64,000 nucleotides of DNA from Nautilus pompilius. Taxonomy: Eukaryota; Mollusca; Cephalopoda; Nautilida; Nautilidae. Below the pieces are notes generated by a model that was not told where the DNA came from, ran no database searches, and saw only the letters and a list, made by a program, of their open reading frames with translations. The position numbers and the translations under genes were made by a program. Shown piece after piece: positions 1-10,810 of this stretch (its first letter is position 1; each line of letters begins with the position of its first letter). The stretch spans positions 2,107,001 to 2,171,000 of the forward strand of contig JACATO010000308.1 in assembly GCA_018389105.1 (NCBI GenBank), written 5' to 3'.

Positions 1-497
1 AAGAATTAGACCGTTGCTCAGTGGTCCAAAGTCCTCTTTTCAAATGAAAGTAAATTTTGCATTTCATTTGGAAATCAAGGTCCCACAGCCTGGAGGAAGA
101 GTGGAGAGGCACAGAATCAAAATTCCTTGAAGTCCAGTGTGAAGTTTCCACAGTCAGTGATGATTTGGGGTGCCATGTCATCTGCTGGTGTTGGTCCACT
201 GTGTTGTGCTTCTGTCTGCTGACAAGATTTATGGAGATGCTGATTTCCTTTTCCAGCAGGACTCGGCACCTGCCCACAGTGCCAAAACTACTAGTAACTG
301 TTTTGCTGACCATGGTATTACTGTGCTTGATTGGCCAGCCAACTGGCCTGACCTCTATGGGGTATTGTCAAGAGGAAGATGAGAGACACCAGACCCAACA
401 ATACAGACAAGCTGAAGGCTGCTATCAAAGCAACCTTGGCTTCCATAATACCTTAGCATTGCCACAGGCTGATCGCCTGCATGCCTCGCTGCATTGA
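1..497 (+). pseudogene. Broken Tc1-like transposase (C-terminal portion)
   Basis: This is the coding part of the Tc1-like element. Read in two or three frames it gives the middle and C-terminal DDE region, ending with KMRDTRPNNTDKLKAAIKA, then a leucine-rich stretch and the MPRCID-like end near 480-497. The two open frames at 57-497 and 170-382 are fragments of one ancestral reading frame, not separate genes. The N-terminal DNA-binding domains lie outside the window. Confidence 0.8.
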
Positions 498-815
498 TTC
501 ATGAAAAAATAACCCCGATCAAGTATTGAGTGCATAAATGAACATACTTTTCAGAAGTTCAACATTTCTATATTGTAAATCCTTCTCTTTTTTTTATTGA
601 TCCTATGAAATATTCTAATATTTTGAGATAGTAGATTTTTGATTTTCATGAACTGTAGGCCGTAATCATCAAAATTAAAACAAAAAAAAAAGGCATGAAA
701 TATTTCACTTTATGTGTAATGAATCTAGAATATATGAAAGTTTCACTGTCTGAATTAAATTATGGAAAAAAATGAACTCTTCCATGATATTCTAATTTTT
801 TGAGATGCACCTGTA
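1..815 (+). mobile_element. Tc1-like DNA transposon, 3' half, decayed
   Basis: The left window edge cuts this element. Positions 1-500 translate in shifting frames to recognisable Tc1-family DDE transposase: a VLFSNESKF-like strand, a GPTAWRK segment, SVKFPQSVMIWGAMS, then FLFQQDSAPAHSAKTT around the second catalytic Asp and ADHGITVLDWPANWPDL around the third position. Several frameshifts separate these blocks, so it cannot encode a working enzyme. The non-coding 3' end runs to GAGATGCACCTG at 802-813 and is followed by TA, the expected Tc1 target duplication. The element lies in the intron upstream of the exon at 1082. From memory, the terminal sequence resembles a Tc1-like family widespread in fishes and lampreys. 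Confidence 0.85.
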
Positions 816-1081
816 TATAATAGTATTAAGTGAATTTTTCCCTATAGTTTATCTTTGGTATAGAATAGAAATAATCTCAAACTTAATGTACACAATGAGT
901 GAACAATGCAGGCAGTCACTGAGAAAAAAAAATCATTACTTTATTTTTAAAGGATTTTGCATACAGTTAGTTTTCAATTTCTTGGTTATGCTTTCCGTAA
1001 TACTGTTCATTTTATTAATACTATTTATTTTTTGATAGCATCATAATGTCACACTGTTGTTTTATTTTTATTACTTTGTAG
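816..1081. other. Intron of the unrecognised plus-strand gene
   Basis: AT-rich sequence between the Tc1 end and the next exon. It finishes with a T-rich tract and TTTGTAG, a normal 3' splice site. Nothing else is recognisable. Confidence 0.6.
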
Positions 1082-1209
1082 CAACTTTGTGAAGAAACCA
1101 GACTGATGCAGTATGCTCTTCAGAAGTATAAGGCTGATCTCCAAGCCTTAGAGGGCTCATTCGTGATGCAGTTTTATTGTAGTGAGAAATTTCTGTCTAT
1201 AGATGACCA
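1082..1209 (+). CDS. Exon of unrecognised coiled-coil-like protein (first exon in window)
   Basis: The exon follows a pyrimidine-rich acceptor (TTTGTAG) and ends at a strong donor, CCA|GTAAGT. It encodes 42 residues beginning QLCEETRLMQYALQKYKADL and ending SEKFLSIDD, plus two bases of the next codon. The splice phase (2) matches the exon at 2017, restoring a CAG codon. The sequence is charged and leucine-rich and looks alpha-helical. Earlier exons lie to the left of the window. I do not recognise the family. Confidence 0.7.
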
Positions 1210-2016
1210 GTAAGTAGTGTGCCTTGTGTGTTCACTTTGTATGAATAAAATCTAAAGGTTTTTGAATACTCTAATGCTGATGGAGTTTACAGAGAAATTA
1301 GACTCACCGATTTAGTTGGAAATTCCTATGCTTTGATTTTAGTAACTTTATTTTAATTCTAATCATTTAGGCAGTTATTTTTTTCTATGACACTCTGGGT
1401 CACAGTATTAAATAGTCTATCATTGATTAAGTGTGATATGCAACAAAGACTTTCATGAAGGAAAATTGCAGATAAACTTTTATCTGTTGAGAAAACATCA
1501 GTGTTGCATTATAATTTTCATTCAATGCTACGTGGTCACTAGAGTAACTTACAAAAGATTTGTTGCAATTTTATAGATGAGTTCTGTTTATTGGTAGTTT
1601 AGACATACTGACCAGTTTAGTAATTGCGCAAATTTTCATCTATCTAATTAGCTGTTTGAAAGAGAACATCTACTCTTTAGGGCTAATGTGGGCTGTTTTG
1701 CCATAAGCATTGAAAAAAATTGCTTTTGTGGGTTTAGAAGATATTCACTGATTTCAAATAAATTTAACTTTTGTCTACTTCATTTTCTGAGAGTGCTGCA
1801 ATTTTAAAGAAGTTTCTGACTTTGTAACCTTTAGAATGATCTTGAGTATTAGACAATTTCTCTAATTGTTCATGGATGATTTGTAATGACTCATTTTGTT
1901 TCATTTTCATCCTTTCTCAACAACAATTTTTCATATTTTGATTTTAATTTTTAAAATCTTTTTTAATCATTTAAACATTTCTATGAAGTAAAATTGTCAG
2001 TTTTGACATGTTTTAG
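1210..2016. other. Intron
   Basis: AT-rich intron of about 800 bases with canonical ends. No repeats or genes were recognised. Confidence 0.65.
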
Positions 2017-2164
2017 GATGGAAATAGAAGAGATGTACATTATCTGGACTGACATTAGCTTGGAAGTTGTTGAGATGGAGAGACATCTGTCTGACCGTTG
2101 GAGGAGAATTAGGAATGGTGACAGTGAACTAACACCACTAATTGACCTCCATGTTATTCAACAG
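2017..2164 (+). CDS. Exon of unrecognised coiled-coil-like protein (second exon in window)
   Basis: Acceptor TTTTAG|G and donor CAACAG|GTAACT. One base completes the split codon, then 49 codons follow, starting MEIEEMYIIWTDISLEVVEM and continuing ERHLSDRWRRIRNGDSELTP. The length and phase join this exon to the one at 6743 without a shift. Acidic and basic residues alternate with hydrophobic ones, as in a helical bundle or coiled coil. No catalytic motif is seen. Confidence 0.72.
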
Positions 2165-5147
2165 GTAACTGACTGACTGCTGGGGGATAATTCACTTTTA
2201 AACAAATGTTTGTACATAGCTTTTTAGTGTTTTAAATTAAAATTATTTCTTTAATATTTTAACACTAAAGAAATTTTGATTTTAAAGGCTTTGAATTCTA
2301 AATCTTTTGCTGGAAATTGTTTCTCATTTTTATTTATTTTATTATGAATGATTACCAAGATGGCCTTTGTTACTTAATAGGATCTTTTTAACTGACCTGC
2401 CACACAGCATCAGAGAGATAACTGTTCTGTATCTTTTTATATCCATTTGAACTGAGGAAGTTTGTTCCATATTGAGTAAAGCTAGTAACAAAACGGTATA
2501 ACTCTCAATAATTGTTATGAAAGTTGTACTAATATATAAAATTCTATTCTTTTTTCTTTTAAGTTAACTTTTAAGAATTAAAAAATTCAAAACAAATATT
2601 ATTTAAGGAAAACAAGGAAGTTCTAAATATTGTAAAATTAAATACTTCATTCATTACATTTTTTTGTGTGTATTAGTGGACATAGCTCTTGACTCAACGA
2701 TAATATATTCTATAATCAATTTATTATGGATATAGTTAAATGTTTATTAGTATATGACTGTTAGAAAATATATAGTGTGTGTTACAGTAAGTTAGGGTTA
2801 TAACTTTGATCACATGACTTTTCAGGGCTGTCAGTGTATCTTGTATAAAAAAGAATGTAATAAATATACTCTATTAAATTTAAAAGAAATGTCACTAAAT
2901 TGTTTCCTGCCCAAATGAATATCTTGATTAAGAGGAGGTAATTCTGAATTAAACTAGTAAAGATGTGTTGTAACCAACCTAATTACAAATAAAAAGTAAT
3001 TTATTTAAGATGTGAACTCTTTAAAATAGCTGAAGTAAATCAGAAACTTAAAATAATCTTTTACAGTTTTGTCATTGAAGTTTGCATGTGCATTAAAAGT
3101 TAAGTTTATTTACATTTAAAAAAAATATTTTTGGGTACATCCTAGATTGAATGAAACTTCTCATTTGTAATAAATAATCATTTGTCATTGTTGCTCTTAT
3201 ATTTGTATCATTTTCACTTGCTTTTACTTCAACTTCATCATCAAAACTTTTATGCTTTTAACTGATAGGACACTTTGTCATCTTCATTCATTGGTCTTTC
3301 ACGAGTAAACTTTCTTCTATTGTTATGTAATTTCTGAAAGCTACATCATTAATTTCGAGAATATCTCCATAAAATATTTTCCTCTCTTCAATAAACCCTA
3401 AAAATCAAAATCATACTGATTACTGGTATTGAGTGAATATCTGCAGAAAACCACAATTTATGAAATAATCAGTTATTGTCTGTCTTAACCTCATTTCATG
3501 CATTGCAGGTGGTATCTACAGCTTCTAGATCCACTGGTGATTTTTATTTTCTATTGTATTTATAATGATATGGTTGTATTGAAATTTTAAATTTCTTATG
3601 CCAGAATTCATTGTTTACATTGATGATGTATTTATGGGAAAAAACAATTAACTAAATCACAATATTTTGTGAGGTGCAGTTATCCATGAAGAATATTATT
3701 TATTGCCTTAGTCTTTTATGTTTTCTGGAGGCATCTGTTTAGTAACCATTCTTTAAACAACTCTGATACCAACCATGATCATCATTTTTTATATTAGTTA
3801 ATTTAAATGATTCTTCATTGTTATCAGTTTCCATAGCATTAGAACTCAAAGCTACAGCTAATTTTACTTTGGTGGAATATTATGTAAATGAAAATGTTTT
3901 TTTATAGCAACTTTTAATAAAATACTGGTCCCTCCCATATTGTAAACATCTTCAGTTTTTCTACTCCAAACTTTTGTTTGGAAGAGTCTTTCCAATTTTT
4001 GTTTATGGTGTTATTTGAAAATATGGATTACCACACTGCTTTAAAATTCCATATAGTTTCTTAAACCTTACAGCTCTAAATTTATGAATGAATAAATATT
4101 TTTGTCATCATCTCAGCTTTTTTCTTTTAGTTAGATTTAGTTTTCTTCTCACATCTTTTAGGTAGCTTCTATGTCAGAATGCATATTTTGCTTCAAAATT
4201 TTTTTAACATGGGGAATAAGAATTATTTTTATATTCCTCCTTGACATTTTCTTTATCTTTTAATGATACCTGAGTGCACTTGTTGCAGTTTCATGTTTCT
4301 TAGCAACATCTGCTTTTGATATTTTAAAATCTACGTTTTGGTCCATTATTACCAATAGTGATAGAATATTGAATTGAAGTATATTTATTATTTTTAATCA
4401 ACTTAACATAATAATACTCCATTCATATGAGTTTTCAGTTATTATTTCCATAGCTCATTCAAAGTTTCTAAGCAGCACTGACTTAATCTAAGAAAGGATA
4501 TCATTTATGTGTTATATTAATTTTAAAAAAAGTTAAATTATTTTAGATAGAAAACTAGTGTATATTCTTATTTGGAGTTGCCATGATGCCAATGGTAAGG
4601 ACCCCTTTTTGTGTGAGAAGGGAAAACTGACTTTGTTCAGTAGCTTTTGTATTCTGCTGTTATTGGTCTAAGCTGTATCAAGTATTTCTGTGGAGATTAA
4701 TACCATAGGGATCAGAAAATAAAGCATAAAGTTTTTCTGTTGAATTTCATGAGTTCTAAGTGAATAGATTTTAAAATATTGAATGAAAAATCAGATCTAA
4801 ATGAAAGTATGTCACTGATTAGGTTTTTACTATTTTCTTTTAATTTTAGTAAACTTTTGTATTCCTTAAAAACAACAAACTATTACTAAACTATTATACA
4901 GAAGAAAACAGTTTTTTTTATCTTTGCTAGTATTATGAGCAGTGATTACTTGTTATTTTTAAGTTTTGTTTTCTTCGTTTTAACTAAAAGAAATATTTAA
5001 CTGAGGGGTTTTATAGTCAAATTCATTATATCTGACTTATGCACTTACATAAAATAAGACTTGAAAAAATAAAAAAATTCATAATAAAGAAGTTTGTTTT
5101 ACTGATGTTCATTATGATTGGGTTTGACTGCCAAGTGGTCACAAATT
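2165..5147. other. Intron, AT-rich, nothing recognised
   Basis: First part of a 4.6-kb intron. It is low-complexity A/T-rich DNA with no open frame or repeat family that I recognise. Confidence 0.6.
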
Positions 5148-6402
5148 ACCATATTTTTTTGAATTATAAGTCAATGTGGAATATAAGTTGAGTTAGCTAA
5201 TTTTCTCATTTTTCTTTCCTTCATCAGAGATTAGTCAATTTGTTGTATAATGCAAGAGACTAGATCAACTATGATAGTTAGCCAAACTTTCAACCAGTCA
5301 GAACAATGTTAAATCCTACGTAACATTGTTGCATTGCAGCACTGTCTACAGTATTTCCAGATTCATGAATATTAATGATCTGTTTGTACACATCATTGAA
5401 CTACTTTGTGAGATGAACTTCCAGTTAAATGGGGTGCCAAAATAATTTTTCAGCATGTGTGTAATCATGGAGATGAAACAAACTCCAAATGTTGTTGTTG
5501 GTTCTGGTATTGAAAGCTTGGTGAAGCCAAATGTGTCAGTTTTATCTACCTTTAACGCTTATTTGTTTTTGAAATATTACAGCACACTCAAATTCAGAAA
5601 TTCATCTCTCAATTTAATTTTTGATAGCAAAAAGTCAATATTCAGCTTGGTTTAAAGCTGTTTGACATTTGGGGTTCATAACTAGGTCAACATGCTCATC
5701 TTTACTCATTAAATAATATGACAACCATCTCCAGGAAACCACCATGGCAAATACTGTATACCAGCTGAAGATAGATATGTAGAAATATAAAGACAGCGAT
5801 CATCAGTTACCCTTTACTCTCAGCTGTACAATATTAAGTCCACTATAAGTGGTATGCTGAGTTAACATGTATCCCTCTAACTTATCCTCGGTGTTAGTTC
5901 GCTCAGCTTTGCAGCTGCGATTTACCTTGATTTTCTCTGTAGTCCATAACATATCCTTCACTTTATGCCAGCCCCATAGCACATTTCTTGCTGATGTTAT
6001 TTTTCCTGTGTGCAACCACATTACCATAGTGAACTTAAAAGCTGCCATGTACAACTTGCATGACTTTATGGGAAGCATTTTTAGATGAGGTAGAGGATTT
6101 GTTGGAGGTATTTATGCATATAATTAGGAGTGAAAAGGACACAGAATGTAATTGGTGGAGTATGTACTTGTTATTGATTGAATGATGTTTCAGTGAATTG
6201 CTTAATCAGTTGACGAACATTCCAGGCAGTAATTTCTGTAATCTGTTTCAAATGAAGAATTTTCGAGCTTATTTCGGAAAATAAATTCATTTTGTCATAT
6301 TTTACTTTTTCCTTAAAACAATTTCACTGACTTTATCCGTAGCTACTTCAAAGCCTGGACTTACAGGAAAAAAAGTACTAACTTATACACTGAAAAAATA
6401 GT
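5148..6402. repeat. Dispersed repeat copy 1 (probable non-autonomous DNA transposon)
   Basis: This block aligns by eye, in the same orientation, with the block at about 24.26-25.29 kb. Shared landmarks include AGTTAGCCAAACTT (about 5277), GACATTTGGGGTTCA (about 5663), ACTGTATACCAGC (about 5753) and GAATGTAATTGGT (about 6145). The ends look like imperfect inverted repeats: one starts TACCATATTTTTTTGAATTA, and the other, read on the opposite strand, starts TACTATTTTTTCAGTGTATA. Both contain TATAAGT. No intact transposase is present; short open frames at 5455-5655 and 5803-6088 are not similar to anything I know. Confidence 0.6.
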
Positions 6403-6689
6403 ATTTTGGATAAATTTGTGGTTCTGTAGGTAATTTTGTTTAGCACTGGTTTTATTTGTATTCTTGTTATGAAATTCTTTGAAAAAAAATAATTTACGAA
6501 ACTATAAACTAAAATTAGATACAATGTCCAACAGCAACAACAACATGAAGTTGAAATCTTTCTCATCAGAATTTTTTTTTTTACTTTGCTGACCAAGAAC
6601 AAAGTGTTAAAGTATTTTTATCACTAGGGTTTTTCATATTTACTCTGTCAACTAGTATGTGATCTGCTTATTAGATCATAACTCTCTCT

Positions 6690-6690
6690 C

Positions 6691-6729
<39 letters not shown>

Positions 6730-6730
6730 G
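6690..6730. repeat. (TG)n(TA)n microsatellite
   Basis: A compound dinucleotide tract: TC repeats, then about 12 TG units, then about 8 TA units. It ends about 12 bases before the acceptor of the exon at 6743, so it occupies most of the region where a polypyrimidine tract and branch point would lie. Confidence 0.9.
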
Positions 6731-6742
6731 TATTCTTTTTAG

Positions 6743-6946
6743 ATTATAGAAATCATGAAAGAGCAATTATATCTTCAACACATCAGTCAGGATGATGGAA
6801 CAGACTACCCCACTGATTCCATTTTGTCCAATTATCATCATCATCCTGGATGGAAGGAAATTTCTCAAGAGATACAGGATTTGAAGCACCAAATCAAAGG
6901 ACAAGATAGTCTGCATAATATATACATGAAGAAGGCTATGGATGAG
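6743..6946 (+). CDS. Exon of unrecognised coiled-coil-like protein (third exon in window)
   Basis: Acceptor TTTTTAG and donor GATGAG|GTAAAA enclose 204 nt, exactly 68 codons, phase 0 at both ends. The peptide starts IIEIMKEQLYLQHISQDDGT, has a His-rich loop (NYHHHPGWKE), and continues as the charged helix SQEIQDLKHQIKGQ. The symmetric phase means skipping this exon would keep the frame. The acceptor is unusual in sitting next to a dinucleotide repeat. Confidence 0.75.
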
Positions 6947-7329
6947 GTAAAATAATTAAGGATGACAATGGTAATAAAACAATAATAACAAAATGCTCAA
7001 GAAATAGAAAATGGAATAAGCATATGTTAAAGCAAAAATACATGTTAAAAAGAATATTTAAAGGAATTTAAAACTTTTTTTCCATAGAAATGATTAGCTA
7101 ATGTATCCTTGTAGTGTAGTTAAGATGTACTGTATATTACATTAAGATGACCATAAAACAATGTTACATTGGCATATTTTCAAATAATTCTGTTGTATAT
7201 TAAATATTAAAATATAATATTTTGCTGTGATTAAAAAAAAACCCATTGAACTGATTTTTTAAAAATAAATTTTAATTTTAATGAATAATTGGTTTTCAAT
7301 CTATTTAATGCTGTTTAATTATTTTCCAG
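6947..7329. other. Intron
   Basis: Short AT-rich intron ending in TTTTCCAG. Nothing else is recognised. Confidence 0.65.
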
Positions 7330-7386
7330 CTGAAGCAATCCCTACTTACAGAAGTTCATGAAACAATGATGCGGAATCTTGCAAAA
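7330..7386 (+). CDS. Exon of unrecognised coiled-coil-like protein (fourth exon in window)
   Basis: Acceptor ATTTTCCAG, then 57 nt in phase 0 encoding LKQSLLTEVHETMMRNLAK, with a donor at AAA|GTAAAA. A second possible donor 12 bases downstream (AAT|GTTAGT) would add VKN and is also in phase 0. The peptide continues the helical, charged character of the preceding exons. The distance to the next plausible exon is large. Confidence 0.6.
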
Positions 7387-9350
7387 GTAAAAAATGTTAG
7401 TTTATTGGTAGTTTGTATTTTACTTATATCAAATTGGTAACTTTCAGATGTAAGAGACCCTTATGTATATTTTTAACTGTATAAGATCAAAGCTGAGATT
7501 TTGTTTCTTTGATTTTTCCCTCCCTCTGAGATTTCCAACTAAATTTAAAAAAATGAAAATAACTAGGAATATTAAAATTTTAATAACAATAATCTGTTCT
7601 GACAATTAAAACAAAACAAAAACAGTTTAATATAATTTTAGACAATTATAATATTAATTTTTTGCTGAGAAGATAGATTCCTTAACATTATTATTATAAC
7701 ATTTTTTTCCCTTTCACCAAAGGGTCTGGTTAAGATTTTCATTAAAATAATATTTTAAGAGAAATATGATTAATAGTGTAAATTAAAACGGTTTACATCA
7801 GTGATGAAAGTGTTATTTACAGTTGAAAGAAAAAATGCTTGTAGTGGATCACTGAAATATTTCTAAAAGTATTTTAGTAAATTATTTTGTGAAAAAAATC
7901 TTTAATAAAAAGAAATTAATATCCCATAATTTTTGTAAAGAAGACTAAATAATATGAATTTGAAATAAAATTTCTGCATATTTTTTCTTTTAAAAATGAC
8001 ATCTAAAACTGTTTCTTCTCAAATAGATAATTAAGGTGTACCGTTTTCAAGAATAAGATATAAATCTCATCAATGTTGCAAATGTCATTCGAAATTTGTT
8101 TCCTTAGGCTTTCTGACTTTTTAAGTGGTTGAGCTTTAAAAATAACAGGTAAGTAAATACTTTGAATTTTAAAATGTGTCTTCTCTCTAATTCAGTAATA
8201 CTGTATTTTCATCTGTCGATCTTTATTGTTCCTGAAGTGCTGGGTCTCTCACTGATGTGGGTAATTTTGTATAAATATTACATCTCTCTCTCTCTGTCTC
8301 TCTCTGAATTTTTCTTGATTCTGTTTACTTACATTTCAAGTTGTTGTCATTTTCTGTTGACATGCTACTATCAGAAATTTTTTGATAATTCCTAAAGCAG
8401 GAAGTGAAAAAGAAAAAAAAAACACAATGCCTTACTTAGAGAAAAAAAAAAAAAAACTGTATTTATATAGATATATTTCCAAAACTGGTAAACCAGCTAG
8501 CTATTTGACTAATAAGTTGATATACATTCAAATTAAACTAATATATTTTTTCTGAAACTTATAATTTAAATTCATTATTGAATTTGCAACATTTTTAGCT
8601 TAAACACATCAAAAGATTATAGATGACTAGTGTAAGAGATAAACTTATTCAGCCAAAAATTGTATTTGCATGCCTATTTAGTTTTAAATTTTGTATGGTC
8701 AGTTTGAAATGCACTAAATTATTGATAAATAACTGAAGATTTGTTTCTGAACATTAATTAAAAAATACTGGTGTAGTAAATTGTGCTGGTTTGAGTGATG
8801 ATAATTCTAACAAACATGGAAAACTGGTTATTGATGAAATTAAGAAACTTTTAAAAATAGATAAATGAAATACATACTTTAAAAACAGTTTTATTGCTGT
8901 TCTTCAAAGCAAACATTGGCAATACTTTCTGTTTTATATCTGTTTAATGGTGGTTAGGTGGACGTTTTGCATCTAACTTTAAAAGAAATGAAGCATGTGA
9001 TTTGGTAATCTTGAGAGCAGGGATCATCACCATAACATGTTTGTTGTTGGGAAATCTCACCCGATGAAATTGTAGAAAAACCACTTTTGTCACATTGTAT
9101 TTATGTGAGTAATTTTATTTGAAATTGTCATAACTAAAATATTAAATTTTGTTATTTGGATGTTTTTAGAGCTGACACTGCTGGTTCAGAGAAGGAAATT
9201 ACAGTTGAGAAGACTACAGCTTGTGATGAATCATCTTCCAAGGCATTTTCAATTTTTTTCTTTTTTTTAGTTTACATAGACATAAGATAATGCGTATTCT
9301 AATACAATTTTTAATTTTTAGAACCCTCTAATCAAAGAGCCCAACATTAG
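7387..9350. other. Intron, with a weak exon candidate
   Basis: Mostly AT-rich intron with a short TC repeat near 8282-8306. A possible exon lies at 9172-9243: it follows TTTTTAGAG, and in phase 0 encodes a helix-like LTLLVQRRKLQLRRLQLVMN, but the frame then runs into a T-rich stop. I rate it below the candidate terminal exon at 12553. Confidence 0.4.
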
Positions 9351-10806
9351 CAGTAGAACTACCAGAGTGGTCATTTTGACTGCTGTAGTTGTATAAAACT
9401 TATTCTGTAACATTTTATTTGTTTAGCATGGAATCACCAACTTCTGCTGTAGGTTCTGCTATGTGCTTCTTTGTCTTTTCTGAACATATGTCTAAAGTTC
9501 TTCTGCTAGATGCGATATGAAGTTTATTCTGCTGATCTAAGAACTGATGGCAGCTAGATCCAGGACAGGATGTTATAGAATACTTGAATGGGCTATCTGT
9601 GAAACCCAGCTTTCACAGAGTACTTCTGCATACTTTGTGGGATTATAAACTCTTGTCATTTGGATCATCTTTGCATCATTCCTAATGGCAATGGAAGGAT
9701 GATGAATGCTGAGCAAAATTTTTTTTTTGGCTTGCACTTGCAGACTGTAAGGGTGTTTGTAGGCAGTGTACTTAAGTAGTCTAGTAGAGGTCTTGATTCA
9801 GGTCCATTGCTGTCTGCTTTGTCATCCAGGTTGCCTTTTTGTCCTGGAACTGTTTTGCTAATTTCAATGACATGGTGTCAGTTGTATGGAGTTCAATTAG
9901 GTGAAGAGCCATGCTTTCACTCAGCATCTGCTGTAAACCAAAATCTGTTACTAAATGTGACTCATTTATTGGCCATATACTGCTTTCACTGACACTTTGT
10001 TTTAGTTAGAAAAATCTGCTCAATGACTGATGTTTCTTATTCAAGTTGAAATGCAGAAATCACTATTTCAGAAATTTTTTGTACCACGGTTATGTGAAAA
10101 ATGGTGCCTCTCCACATGCAAATTTTCTACTAACAGGCCATTAGTGCCGTAACCACCTCAAGAAGCAAACATATTGCATTAAACATGCCTAGTTCTTCCG
10201 ATGAGACCGACCACTACTAATACTTCAGCAATATAGTGTTGGTCCTGGAACTTTCTTCTGTTGCACCAGTCCTACTGCCTGCACAGCAGGTTTTATAATA
10301 TTCCACACACTACTACTATTAATTAGCTGGCTGGTCCATGTCACTACTAGTCTGCTTGGATGACAACTTTACCTGGTTTGGTTAAATGCCTGTTTTCTGG
10401 ATGGTGACAAAAATTAAGTTTGAATAGGCAGATGTTATCATTATTCCTGCCTCATTTTTGTCTCTGGATCCAGATTTTCAAGCACTGCAGTGCAGTCATT
10501 TTAATTGAACAATAAACTTTGTAGCAGATATGCAAGAGTTGTAGGATAAATGAGTCTCTGTCACAGCAGGTCAGACACCTGCTTAGTAGGCAAAGTACTA
10601 TGGTTTCTCTAAGGCAGACACAATATACAGTCAGTCAGTTTTATCTGTTAGTTTTGCAGTGCTGCTGGGTGTTTTTAAAAAAATTTTTAATATTCAGATA
10701 CAGGAAAAGTAAAAAAAAATGTACAGGCTGTTAGTTGTCAAATGAGCTGAATACAATAGTTTAAAAACAGCACGCAGTCAAAATGACTGGTCTGGGAGTT
10801 CTAGTG
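9351..10806. mobile_element. piggyBac-like element, decayed
   Basis: The two ends form an imperfect terminal inverted repeat. The left end reads CAGTAGAACTACCAGAGTGG, followed by TCATTTTGACTGC. The right end on the opposite strand reads CACTAGAACTCCCAGACCAG, followed by TCATTTTGACTGC. The right flank is TTAA (10807-10810) and the left flank TTAG (9347-9350), consistent with the TTAA duplication that piggyBac elements make, with one mutation. The interior of about 1.4 kb has no long open frame. Minus-strand fragments around 9.76-9.9 kb, such as TMSLKLAKQFQDKKATWMTK, may be transposase remains, but this is weak. Confidence 0.6.
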
Positions 10807-10810
10807 TTAA

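Noticed and set aside
8282..8306. TC repeat as a regulatory element
   Set aside because: A short simple repeat inside an intron. Nothing links it to a promoter or a splice site.
9172..9243. Terminal exon of the plus-strand gene
   Set aside because: It has a plausible acceptor and helical peptide, but no convincing donor or stop context, and it borders a piggyBac relic. The exon at 12553 has a far better acceptor. I keep it only as an alternative.
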